Assembly (NCBI GenBank): GCA_001023575.1
Contig: CP011489.1
Span: 1,921,001-1,985,000 of the forward strand
From: Actinobacteria bacterium IMCC26256
GTDB taxonomy: Bacteria; Actinomycetota; Acidimicrobiia; IMCC26256
Length of the DNA: 64,000 nt
Reading direction: 5' to 3'
Shown: in pieces, positions 47,988 to 55,968 of the stretch
Numbering within the stretch: position 1 is the stretch's first letter
Layout: each line of letters starts with the position of its first letter
The notes under the pieces: generated by a model
Database searches by the model: none
What the model was told of the DNA's origin: nothing
The model's input: the letters and a program-made list of their open reading frames with translations, nothing else
Made by a program: the position numbers and the translations under genes

Positions 47988-48704
47988 GTGAACGAGACCG
48001 CAGAACTAACCCTTTCTCTTCACACGATTCTCATTATTGAGGACGAGGCGCCGATCGCTGCTGCGGTGGCCGCCCGCCTCCGCTCTGAGGGGCTAACCGT
48101 CGAGATCGCCTCAGATGGGCATGCAGGAGTAGCAGCATGCGAGCGGCTAAAACCTGACCTCGTGATTCTTGATTTGATGCTCCCAGGCATAGATGGGCTT
48201 GAGGTCTGTCGCCAGATTCAAAGCAATCGGGCGGTACCGGTGATCATGCTCACGGCACGCGATTCTGAGGAAGACCTGCTTCGTGGATTAGCCACTGGTG
48301 CCGACGATTACATGACCAAACCGTTTAGCACTCGAGAACTTGTGGCGCGCGTGCACGCCATGCTTCGGCGGGTTGAGAGGCAAGCTGAGGCGTTGAGGTC
48401 TGGTGGAGTTGAGGCTTTAAGTATCGGCGCTGCGACGCTGAACGCCGTAACACGTCGAGCATCCCTTGGGCAGGAGAATGTGCATCTAACTCCAACTGAG
48501 TTTGATCTTGCACTCACATTCGCCTCAGACCCCGAGCGTGTCTTTACGCGTGAAGAATTACTAGGTGCAGTGTGGGGATATGACGTGGCTGCCGGGGAGC
48601 GAACAGTGGATTCTCATATTCGTTCGCTTCGAAGCAAACTCGGTGCCGACTCGATACGCACGGTCCACGGAGTCGGCTACGCCTGCCATGGGGATATGAC
48701 ATGA
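47988..48704 (+). CDS. OmpR/PhoB-type response regulator
   Basis: A 238-residue two-component regulator. The receiver domain has the acidic pair in LIIEDEAP, phospho-Asp in LVILDLMLPG, Thr in IMLTARD and Lys in TKPFS. The C-terminal winged helix shows LTPTEFDLAL, TREELLGAVWGY and ERTVDSHIRSLRSKLG. The GTG at 47988 follows a TAGCCT element, so it is probably leaderless. Its kinase is the second gene downstream, separated by a duplicated junction with a mini-ORF. Confidence 0.92.
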   Translation: MNETAELTLSLHTILIIEDEAPIAAAVAARLRSEGLTVEIASDGHAGVAACERLKPDLVILDLMLPGIDGLEVCRQIQSNRAVPVIMLTARDSEEDLLRGLATGADDYMTKPFSTRELVARVHAMLRRVERQAEALRSGGVEALSIGAATLNAVTRRASLGQENVHLTPTEFDLALTFASDPERVFTREELLGAVWGYDVAAGERTVDSHIRSLRSKLGADSIRTVHGVGYACHGDMT

Positions 48705-48777
48705 AGGCAGACGAAACGCCCGTGCGTAACTCCTCAGATGTAAACACCATTGTCTGCCATGGGGATATGACGTGAAG
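48683..48777 (+). repeat. 24-bp direct repeat around the regulator/kinase junction
   Basis: Positions 48683-48706 and 48754-48777 are identical except for one base (CATG versus CGTG). Each copy encodes CHGDMT-stop followed by an overlapping start (ATGA or GTGA). The offset of 71 bases shifts the frame. Confidence 0.85.
48701..48775 (+). CDS. 24-residue mini-ORF bridging regulator and kinase
   Basis: ATG 48701 overlaps the regulator stop, and the TGA at 48773-48775 overlaps the kinase GTG at 48772. The peptide begins MKADETPVRNSS and ends VCHGDMT, the same last residues as the response regulator. It may only relay translating ribosomes across the duplication. Confidence 0.4.
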   Translation: MKADETPVRNSSDVNTIVCHGDMT

Positions 48778-49821
48778 AGGCGTTTACCGGCCGGAGTTCC
48801 TGAGGCGTTGCGGCAAGTACAGGAGCGACCACTTAGCCCCCTTCCTACCCTTAAATTTAAGTTCGCTACTCTGCTATCTGCAGGAGTAGGCGTAACGATT
48901 GTAATTTTCTGGGCTGGAGATCATTTAGGTATCTGGCCGAGTATCAGCGCAGTACTTGCAGGAACCGCTGCGCTCATATGTGTGAGATTTCTTGCGCGTG
49001 GGGTTACGTCACCGCTGCGCGAAATGTCAGAGGCTGCAGACGCTATGGCGCGCGGAGATTACTCAGGTCGTGTTAGCGCTACATCTACTGATGAAGTAGG
49101 CCGTCTAGCGCGCGCATTTAATCGAATGGCATCGGAGTTAGATGAGACCGACCGCGTGCGGCGAGATCTTGTGGCGAATGTAAGCCACGAACTTCGCACC
49201 CCTATTACTGCACTACAGGCGCGCCTAGAGAACCTCGTTGACGGCGTTGAAGAACCTGAGCCAGAGTTGCTTCTTACGATGCTTCGCCAGACCGAGCGTC
49301 TTGGTCGCCTAGTTAGTCAACTGCTCGACCTCTCCCGGCTCGAGTCTGGGTCGATTCCACTCGACCGCCAAGAGTTCCAGGTTGCACCTCTTCTCGATCA
49401 TGCCGTGCGAGAGCAGGCTCTCAACGTTGGGGATGTAGAGGTAAGCGTCGTGCTTGACGACCCCTCGCTGACTGCAGCCGGAGACCCTGAACGAGTACAT
49501 CAGGTACTTGCGAACCTTCTAGAGAATGCCGTGCGCCACTCCCCTGCTGGAGGCAAGGTTGAGGTCACCGCTAGGCGATCTGCGGGGAATGTCGTCTTCG
49601 AGATCTCTGACGAGGGGCCAGGAATCGCAGTTGCGGACGAGGAGCGAATATTCGAGCGCTTCTATCGAGCAGATGCGGCACGCTCGTCCCAGGCCGGGGG
49701 CGCAGGACTCGGTCTTGCTATCGCACAGTGGATCGTTGATCTGCATGGCGGAGAAATTCACCCAGAGCGCAGAGAGCCTCACGGGTGCCGAATGGTAGTA
49801 ACCCTTCCCAATGCCGCATAA
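48772..49821 (+). CDS. Membrane sensor histidine kinase
   Basis: A 349-residue kinase with two hydrophobic segments near residues 31-47 and 55-75 and almost no extracellular loop, then HAMP (SPLREMSEAADAMARGDYSGRV), HisKA with VSHELRTPITALQARL, and ATPase boxes NLLENAVRHSPAGG, ISDEGPGI and GAGLGLAIAQWIV. The short sensor part suggests intramembrane sensing. GTG start, coupled to the upstream mini-ORF. Partner of the regulator at 47988. Confidence 0.9.
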   Translation: MKRRLPAGVPEALRQVQERPLSPLPTLKFKFATLLSAGVGVTIVIFWAGDHLGIWPSISAVLAGTAALICVRFLARGVTSPLREMSEAADAMARGDYSGRVSATSTDEVGRLARAFNRMASELDETDRVRRDLVANVSHELRTPITALQARLENLVDGVEEPEPELLLTMLRQTERLGRLVSQLLDLSRLESGSIPLDRQEFQVAPLLDHAVREQALNVGDVEVSVVLDDPSLTAAGDPERVHQVLANLLENAVRHSPAGGKVEVTARRSAGNVVFEISDEGPGIAVADEERIFERFYRADAARSSQAGGAGLGLAIAQWIVDLHGGEIHPERREPHGCRMVVTLPNAA

Positions 49822-49851
49822 TCACGGCAACGAAAATAAACAAGGAGCAAA

Positions 49852-50475
49852 ATGAGCACATTCGCCAGCATCGAGGAAGCCATTGACCGCATTCGTGCGG
49901 GGGAGATGGTTCTTGTGGCCGATGACGAAGATCGTGAGAATGAAGGCGACCTAACAATGGCCGCGGAGTTTGTTACCCCAGAAGCGATCAACTTCATGCT
50001 CCGGTTCGCACGCGGTCTCGTATGCATGCCTTCTGCGCCGGAGTATCTTGAGCGCCTCGCGATTGGGCCAATGATTCCTGCGGGAGAAGAAGGCTGCGAC
50101 ACGCCCTTCACTGTCTCCATTGATCACCGCGACTCGGGGAGCGGAATTGGCGCCGCCGATCGGGCTCGAACAGTGAAGAATTTCTTAGACCCAGCATCAG
50201 TCGCTGCCGACTTCATCCGGCCAGGGCATGTCTTCCCTCTTAGAGCAAAGCCCGAGGGAGTGCTAGAGCGCCGCGGACATACTGAGGCGTCGGTAGATTT
50301 GGCTCGCCTCGCAGGGCTCCAACCTGTAGCAGTTATCTGTGAAGTGCTCGATGACGACGGCTCGCCGGCACGCCTACCCTTCTTAGAGAAGTTCGCTGCA
50401 GAGCACGGGATTTTACTCATCAGCGTTGAGCAACTCGCGGAGTATCGAGAGGCAGCACTCACCTCAACAAGTTAG
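49852..50475 (+). CDS. ribB: 3,4-dihydroxy-2-butanone 4-phosphate synthase
   Basis: A 207-residue riboflavin-biosynthesis enzyme making the four-carbon unit from ribulose 5-phosphate. It has VADDEDRENEGDLTMAAEFVTPE (acidic metal loop), MLRFARGLVCMP, FTVSIDHRDSGSGIGAADRARTV and the RPGHVFPL and RRGHTEASVDLARLAG motifs with both His. There is no fused GTP cyclohydrolase II domain. AAGGAG precedes the ATG. No other rib genes or FMN riboswitch are seen. Confidence 0.92.
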   Translation: MSTFASIEEAIDRIRAGEMVLVADDEDRENEGDLTMAAEFVTPEAINFMLRFARGLVCMPSAPEYLERLAIGPMIPAGEEGCDTPFTVSIDHRDSGSGIGAADRARTVKNFLDPASVAADFIRPGHVFPLRAKPEGVLERRGHTEASVDLARLAGLQPVAVICEVLDDDGSPARLPFLEKFAAEHGILLISVEQLAEYREAALTSTS

Positions 50476-50501
50476 AGACTTCCAAACGCTCTGCATCTTC
50501 T

Positions 50502-50756
50502 CTATTGCCCGGGATCTTCGCCAATCTCGCGTAGCGCTGCTGCAATCGCCGCACGCATTCGCCGCGCAGTATCCGGGGCGAGCTGAGCGACTACCCCGAA
50601 ACCTGCACGCCCAGCTTCCTCAAGGGTAACGCTGACACGCGGCGAGCCATCATCGCTCGCGTCCGGATCGTCGGATAAACCAACCATCCAAGAAACAGCA
50701 GGGCGTTCTTCATCTATAGGGTGATCGTCACTTGCATCATCGATAGACCTTCGCAT
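50502..50756 (-). CDS. Small hypothetical protein
   Basis: An 84-residue acidic protein with an Asp-rich N-terminus and a C-terminal helix (TARRMRAAIAAALREIGEDPG). No family is recognised. ATG 50756 has AAGGAG six bases upstream. It starts 11 bases after the YhhN-type gene stop, so it is the second gene of that transcript, convergent with ribB. Confidence 0.65.
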   Translation of the reverse strand: MRRSIDDASDDHPIDEERPAVSWMVGLSDDPDASDDGSPRVSVTLEEAGRAGFGVVAQLAPDTARRMRAAIAAALREIGEDPGQ

Positions 50757-50767
50757 CAAATTCTCCT

Positions 50768-51406
50768 TTAGTTAATCAGGGACAGGACGAGCAGTGCCTG
50801 CCCAAGATGGTACGTAGTGATAACTGCTATCGGGCCCCAAGATCGTTCACTCACAAAACGAGTCTCACCGATGATCGAGTCGGATAGGACAAACAAGAGC
50901 GCACCGGCAACCGCAACCAAGTTGCCACTTGCTAGCGCTGCCGCACCCATGACCCCTATTACAAACACATACGCGGTAACTGGTGGCAGGTATGCACTCT
51001 GCCCTCCCGACTTCATTCCAGCAGCGAGCCTTCTCCAAGAATTTGCAGAGAAAATAACGACTAGCAGCGTCGTAATAATCGGAGCGGGAGAGCCGGGGGA
51101 ATGGATTAAAAACCCAACTGAGTACGCAACATGTGCAAGTAGAAATGCTGAGAGGCCTGGCACAAATCGATCTGATGGCAGCATCAAGAAGATGTCACCG
51201 ATGAGCGATAGAACAAGCGCCGCTACAAACCAGGAGCGCATTGAAGAGTAAGTGGGGTCGAGAGTAAGCGCTACGCCGATCAAGAGAATGAGCACGCCTG
51301 GCTTAGCGACATACTCGACGCTCTTATTTGAGCGCAGCACCGCCCACCAATCGACGAGGGCAGCGCCGCACGAAGCGAGGAGCAGAGCGATCGCCAGAGG
51401 CGTCAC
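50768..51406 (-). CDS. YhhN/TMEM86-family membrane protein (lysoplasmalogenase-like)
   Basis: A 212-residue polytopic membrane protein, about eight hydrophobic segments. Family marks are VEYVAKPGVLIL, LSLIGDIFLML, GLSAFLLAHVAYSVGF and GALLFVLSDSII with the conserved acidic residues inside helices. Animal TMEM86 members hydrolyse lysoplasmalogen; bacterial function is mostly untested. Confidence 0.85.
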   Translation of the reverse strand: MTPLAIALLLASCGAALVDWWAVLRSNKSVEYVAKPGVLILLIGVALTLDPTYSSMRSWFVAALVLSLIGDIFLMLPSDRFVPGLSAFLLAHVAYSVGFLIHSPGSPAPIITTLLVVIFSANSWRRLAAGMKSGGQSAYLPPVTAYVFVIGVMGAAALASGNLVAVAGALLFVLSDSIIGETRFVSERSWGPIAVITTYHLGQALLVLSLIN

Positions 51407-51590
51407 TTGGCAGACCTGAATATTGGGGTACAGATTCTCAAATATCTAGACATGAAAAGGCCTTCTCTGCTTGCTCGGATCGTCCCCACACCATACGACC
51501 GAATCTAAGGGGCTATCTAAGGGTCTATCCTCTCACTTCGTGCTCACCCTTGTCCCCATGATTCTCCTGTCTAGAGAGAAGAGCATCTAG

Positions 51591-52460
51591 ATGATGTTCT
51601 CTGAGATATGGAGCTTGATCCTCGCAGTAGCAAAGAAATTCTCAGAGAAACGCGGATCAAACCTGGCTGCAGCGATTGCCTTTCGAGCTTTCCTAGGTCT
51701 GTTTGCCTGCCTTGTCCTGAGTTTCGCTATCGCCGGTTATCTAAATGCAAGCGGGCGTGCAGTAAGCGAGTCGATCATTCGCAACCTCGGTCTCTCCGGC
51801 GATGCCGCAAAATCCGTATCTAACGCAGTTAAACAAGCACAGAGCAGCAGGGCGACGACCACTATCTTTGGGCTTCTCGGACTCGTCTGGACAGGAACCG
51901 GTCTCTCGATGGCGATTGCTTATGCATGGAACTCAGCATGGGGCATCCCTGGAGGCGGATTGCGCGGAAGGGCTAGCGGAGTCCTGTGGATGCTCGGTAG
52001 TGGAGCCTGCATACTCGTAGCAGTTGGCTCAACCTCTTGGATTGCAAGCCATCATGCGCTCCCCATAATCGCGATAATTATCGGAATCACTTCCGACTTA
52101 ATTCTTGTGTTACTAACGGCCGTGCTTTTGCCGGCGCGCCATATTCCGCTGCGTTGGATGTTGCCAGCAGTGATAGTCACATCCATCGGTCTAAGCGGTG
52201 CTCGATTTGCTGGAGCAACAGTGCTCCCCCTAATAGCAAGCGATTCCTCTGCTATTTACGGCACCCTCGGCGTGTTCTTCGCTTTACTTATCTGGATGCT
52301 TGTTATTGGTTACGTGCTTGTTACTGCCGCAATGGTGGAGGTAATAATTTGGGAGCGCACCCATGGAACCGTAGATATAAAGGTTCTGGTGCCACGACCT
52401 CATCACCACCTAAGGCGTCGAGACGCTGTTAGGGAATCAAAAATAGATAAAACTTCTTAA
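51591..52460 (+). CDS. YihY/BrkB-family inner-membrane protein
   Basis: A 289-residue membrane protein of the YihY/UPF0761 family with six hydrophobic segments. Visible are EKRGSNLAAAIAFRAFLGLFACLVLSF near 20, the polar loop after SESIIRNLGLSGDAAK, WTGTGLSMAIAYAWNSAWGIP and YGTLGVFFALLIWMLVIGYVL with an acidic EVIIWER end. Function unclear in the family (formerly annotated RNase BN). Ends with a four-base convergent overlap with pdxH. Confidence 0.82.
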   Translation: MMFSEIWSLILAVAKKFSEKRGSNLAAAIAFRAFLGLFACLVLSFAIAGYLNASGRAVSESIIRNLGLSGDAAKSVSNAVKQAQSSRATTTIFGLLGLVWTGTGLSMAIAYAWNSAWGIPGGGLRGRASGVLWMLGSGACILVAVGSTSWIASHHALPIIAIIIGITSDLILVLLTAVLLPARHIPLRWMLPAVIVTSIGLSGARFAGATVLPLIASDSSAIYGTLGVFFALLIWMLVIGYVLVTAAMVEVIIWERTHGTVDIKVLVPRPHHHLRRRDAVRESKIDKTS

Positions 52461-53077
52461 GGCGCCAAGCGCTCGCGAATCCAGTTATCACCATCGCGAG
52501 TAAATCGGAGACGGTCGTGGAGTCGATCGCTTCGATTGCCCCAGAGTTCAATTAGCCCCGGAATCAACCTGATACCGCCCCAATGCTCTGGTCGCGGAAT
52601 CTCTTCGGCTCCTTCGAAGCGCGTCTCAATCTCAGCGAGGCGATTCACTAGGAAAGCTCGATCATCAATCACACTGCTCTGCGGCGAGACCCATGCTCCG
52701 ATCTGATGACCACGAGGGCGCGTAGCAAAGTAAGCATCTGACTCTTCTGAACTGACATGCTCGACTGCTCCCTCAGCGCGAACCTGACAACCAAGCTCAG
52801 CCCAATGGATTACAAGGGCAGAGCGATTTCCCGGAACCAACTCAGAGCCTTTGCGCCCCTCGTAGTTTGTATAGAAAACAAACCCTCTTTCATCGAGTGC
52901 GCGGAGCAGAACGATTCGGTTAGACGGGGAGCCGTCGGCCCCGACAGATGCGACAGCCATAGCGCTCGAACCCTCTGGGGAGGGATCGATCTCTCGAGCG
53001 GCCATCCACCATGCCCGGACGGCTGAGATTGGTTCGTCTCCGATCTCGGACTCAAATAACTCCAGCTCTGGTCTCAT
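52457..53077 (-). CDS. pdxH: Pyridoxamine 5'-phosphate oxidase
   Basis: A 206-residue FMN enzyme for the last step of pyridoxal phosphate synthesis or salvage. It shows SNRIVLLRALDERGFVFYTNYEGRKGSEL, IHWAELGCQVRAEGAVE, SDAYFATRPRGHQIGAWVSPQS and the C-terminal PEHWGGIRLIPGLIELWGNRSDRLHDRLRF. ATG 53077 has TAGCCT exactly 12-7 bases upstream, a leaderless arrangement. Confidence 0.92.
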   Translation of the reverse strand: MRPELELFESEIGDEPISAVRAWWMAAREIDPSPEGSSAMAVASVGADGSPSNRIVLLRALDERGFVFYTNYEGRKGSELVPGNRSALVIHWAELGCQVRAEGAVEHVSSEESDAYFATRPRGHQIGAWVSPQSSVIDDRAFLVNRLAEIETRFEGAEEIPRPEHWGGIRLIPGLIELWGNRSDRLHDRLRFTRDGDNWIRERLAP

Positions 53078-53177
53078 AGGCAAAGGCTACGACTTATCCA
53101 CCGAGCAGCCGCCACCGTAAGTTCATAGGCGCATCATTGACTAACCACTTGGGGTTCAACGCGCCTACGCTGCATGC

Positions 53178-53699
53178 ATGCCTGTTCATCACCTCGCAAT
53201 TGTGACCCGTGACCTACCCGCCTCGCATACCTTCTACACAGAGGTAATGGGCTTTACCCTTGCCAAGGTTGAGGTCGGCCCATACGAGGGAGGTACGGGT
53301 TGGGCCCGCCATGTTTTCTATGACATTCCGGGCGGCGGAATGTTTGCACTTTGGGACCTTCACGACGAAAGCGTCCCCGACTTCGACCCCTCAATTAGTC
53401 GTGCTCTCGGGCTACCCGAATGGACAAACCATGTTGCCTTCGATGCACCGACGCTCGATGATCTCGCGATGCGTCGCGACAATTGGCTAGCCAAAGGTCA
53501 AGCATGCCTAGAGGTTGACCATGGCTGGTGTACCTCCATTTACCTGATGGATCCAAATTACATTCTCGTCGAGTACTGCACATCGACACGTGAATTTACC
53601 GATGTAGACAGAGCTGAAGCACTGGAGATGCTCTTCGCAGAGGCACCTGAGCAAGTGGCGCCGAAGAGCATAAAACTCCACGAACCAGCCAAGCTCTAA
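53178..53699 (+). CDS. Glyoxalase/VOC-family metalloenzyme
   Basis: A 173-residue vicinal-oxygen-chelate protein with two beta-alpha-beta-beta-beta modules. Metal ligands are probably H5 (HHLAIVTRDL), the His in TNHVAFDA and the Glu in NYILVEYCTST. Dioxygenases and glyoxalases share this plan; the substrate cannot be told. TACGCT lies 12-7 bases before the ATG, so leaderless. It is followed by a 10-bp repeat and an acyl-CoA dehydrogenase. Confidence 0.82.
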   Translation: MPVHHLAIVTRDLPASHTFYTEVMGFTLAKVEVGPYEGGTGWARHVFYDIPGGGMFALWDLHDESVPDFDPSISRALGLPEWTNHVAFDAPTLDDLAMRRDNWLAKGQACLEVDHGWCTSIYLMDPNYILVEYCTSTREFTDVDRAEALEMLFAEAPEQVAPKSIKLHEPAKL

Positions 53700-53700
53700 A

Positions 53701-53740
53701 TCGCCCTCAATAGCCCTAAATAGCCCTCAATAGCCCTCAA
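53701..53740 (+). repeat. 10-bp tandem repeat between VOC and dehydrogenase genes
   Basis: Four units of TAGCCCTCAA (first TCGCCCTCAA, second TAGCCCTAAA) start two bases after the VOC stop and end just before the AAGGAG site of the next gene. Confidence 0.85.
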
Positions 53741-53752
53741 TAAGGAGCAGTA

Positions 53753-54967
53753 ATGGATTTCTCAATGAGTGCGCGTGCTCAGGATTTAAAAGAACGCCTT
53801 CAAGCCTTCGTAGATGAGAAGGTTGAGCCGGCAACGCCGATCTACTTTCAGCAGATCGAGGAGTCTGGCGACAAGCGTTTTCACCCGCCGATTATGGAGG
53901 AGCTAAAAGCAGAGGCTCGTGCACGCGGTCTCTGGAATCTCTTTCTCCCAAATGATAAGTGGGGACCAGGTTTAACCAATGTGGAGTACGCCCCACTCGC
54001 CGAGATCATGGGGCGCAACTACCTATCCTCTGAGGCTACGAACTGCGCTGCACCGGATACTGGCAACATGGAGGTACTCGCAGAGTTTGGGACCCCAGAG
54101 CAGCAGGACCAGTGGCTCGTACCGCTCCTCGAAGGCGAGATCAGGTCTTGTTTTGCAATGACCGAACCGTGGGTTGCATCGAGCGATGCAACAAACATCA
54201 CCAGCCGCATAGAGCGCGACGGTGATCACTACATAGTTAATGCCCACAAATGGTGGACCAGTGGCGCTCTCTCTCCTCGCTGCAGAGTGGCAATCTTGAT
54301 GGGTGTATCAGACCCCGATGCAGATCCGCACCGTCGCCATTCTCAAATACTCGTACCGATGGATGCTCCAGGGGTGACCGTTGTGCGCGGCCTAAAGGTC
54401 TTCGGGCATGACGCAGGCGCTGGTCATGCTGAGACGCTCTTCGAGAATGTCCGCCTCCCAGCCTCCGCCATTATCGGCGGCGAAGGCAACGGCTTCGCTA
54501 TCGCTCAGGCGCGACTCGGACCCGGGCGCATCCATCACTGCATGCGCGCCATTGGGCTTGCCGAGAAGGCTCTTGAACTCATGTGCATGCGGGCGCAGAT
54601 GCGTGTTGCATTTGGCAAACCCCTCGCTGATCAAGGTGTAGTTCGTGACCGAATCGCCGAGAGCCGTATGGAGATTGAGCAGGCTCGCCTGCTCACACTC
54701 AAGGCTGCGTGGCTCATGGATACGGTCGGCGTAAAGGGAGCGCGTATCGAGATCTCGGCCATCAAGGTGCTTGCCGCTCGCACTGCAACCAATGTCATTG
54801 ACCGAGCCATCCAGTTATTTGGTGGTGCCGGCGTCTCAAGCGACTGGCCACTCGCCGATATGTACGCACACGCACGTACACTGCACTTAGTTGATGGCCC
54901 AGATGACGTGCACAAGATGCAGATTGCTCGACGCGAGATAGCGCGCTTTGAGTCACTTCGTCCGTAG
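53753..54967 (+). CDS. Acyl-CoA dehydrogenase, ACAD10/11-like
   Basis: A 404-residue dehydrogenase with the divergent flavin motif [17 protein letters not shown] and C-terminal [34 protein letters not shown], the pattern of the ACAD10/11 group that acts on long or 4-hydroxy acids. [24 protein letters not shown] is a normal start, with AAGGAG upstream. Probably co-transcribed with the LLM oxidoreductase 53 bases downstream. Confidence 0.88.
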   Translation: MDFSMSARAQDLKERLQAFVDEKVEPATPIYFQQIEESGDKRFHPPIMEELKAEARARGLWNLFLPNDKWGPGLTNVEYAPLAEIMGRNYLSSEATNCAAPDTGNMEVLAEFGTPEQQDQWLVPLLEGEIRSCFAMTEPWVASSDATNITSRIERDGDHYIVNAHKWWTSGALSPRCRVAILMGVSDPDADPHRRHSQILVPMDAPGVTVVRGLKVFGHDAGAGHAETLFENVRLPASAIIGGEGNGFAIAQARLGPGRIHHCMRAIGLAEKALELMCMRAQMRVAFGKPLADQGVVRDRIAESRMEIEQARLLTLKAAWLMDTVGVKGARIEISAIKVLAARTATNVIDRAIQLFGGAGVSSDWPLADMYAHARTLHLVDGPDDVHKMQIARREIARFESLRP

Positions 54968-55020
54968 AGAAGACATATTTCCGAGAATGATGATGCAGGT
55001 CAACTAATGACAGGCACGCT

Positions 55021-55917
55021 GTGAAGGTGCGCATTGGTTTTGCCCCTGGGGCTCGCTCAGGTGCAGATGCTGGACGCTTTCTGGAATTGGTCGATGGGCT
55101 TGAGGACCTTGGCTTTGACTCGCTCTGGCTATCCGAGCGCGTATCTGGCGATGCTCCTGACCCAATTATTGGGCTCTCTGTAGCGGCGGGGCGAACGAAG
55201 CGAATGAAGTTAGGCACCGGAGTGCAGGTTCTACCGGGCCGGAATCCTGCACTCCTCGCACAGAGCCTTGCATCTCTAGACGTGCTTTCAAATGGACGAT
55301 TCTTGCCAGGTTTTGGGCTTGGAGCAGTTGACCGTGCCGAGCAGCAAGCCTTTGGGGTCGCACGCGAGGAACGAGCGCCATGGTTCGACGAGGTAATACC
55401 GCTACTCCAACGGATATGGAGCGAAGAGAGTGTTGATCATGACGGACCACGATTTCACTATGAATCTTTGCGCGTTCGCCCCCAGCCAGTTCAGCAACCT
55501 TTAGAGATCTGGTTTGGTGGTAAAGCCCCAAGCGAGCTGCGGCGAGTAGGTCGACTCGGAGATGGTTGGCTGGCATCCTTTGCCATGCCCGATGACTGCG
55601 CGTCCGGGCGACCGATAGTTGAGGCAGAGGCAAGCGCCTTCGGAAGAGCAATAGACCCAGAGCACTTTGGGGCGATGGTTTTCTACACAGACTCCACAAT
55701 GCCCGATGCAGTCGCCGAAATTATCTCGAAGCGCAACCCAAGTGTTGACCCACACGACCTTGTTCCGGCAGGGCTATCGAATCTTCGCAAGAGATGCTCG
55801 GAGTTCATAGAGATTGGATTCTCAAAACTCGTAGTGGTTCCGATGGATGCTGCGCGCGAGAAGGACGGTAATTCGCTTACACAGCTTGCCGATTCTTTAC
55901 TAGATCTTCAGACCTAA
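55021..55917 (+). CDS. LLM-class F420-dependent oxidoreductase
   Basis: A 298-residue luciferase-like oxidoreductase: KVRIGFAPGARSGAD, GFDSLWLSERVSGDAPDP, KLGTGVQVLPGRNPALLAQSLASLDVLSNGRFLPGFGLG, PLEIWFGGKAPSELRRVGRLGDGW. GTG start at 55021 without an evident ribosome-binding site. Substrate unknown. Confidence 0.85.
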   Translation: MKVRIGFAPGARSGADAGRFLELVDGLEDLGFDSLWLSERVSGDAPDPIIGLSVAAGRTKRMKLGTGVQVLPGRNPALLAQSLASLDVLSNGRFLPGFGLGAVDRAEQQAFGVAREERAPWFDEVIPLLQRIWSEESVDHDGPRFHYESLRVRPQPVQQPLEIWFGGKAPSELRRVGRLGDGWLASFAMPDDCASGRPIVEAEASAFGRAIDPEHFGAMVFYTDSTMPDAVAEIISKRNPSVDPHDLVPAGLSNLRKRCSEFIEIGFSKLVVVPMDAAREKDGNSLTQLADSLLDLQT

Positions 55918-55968
55918 AAACAGGCAAAAAACAGGTAAAACCCTCTCTCGCTACTCGCAACCATCCCG

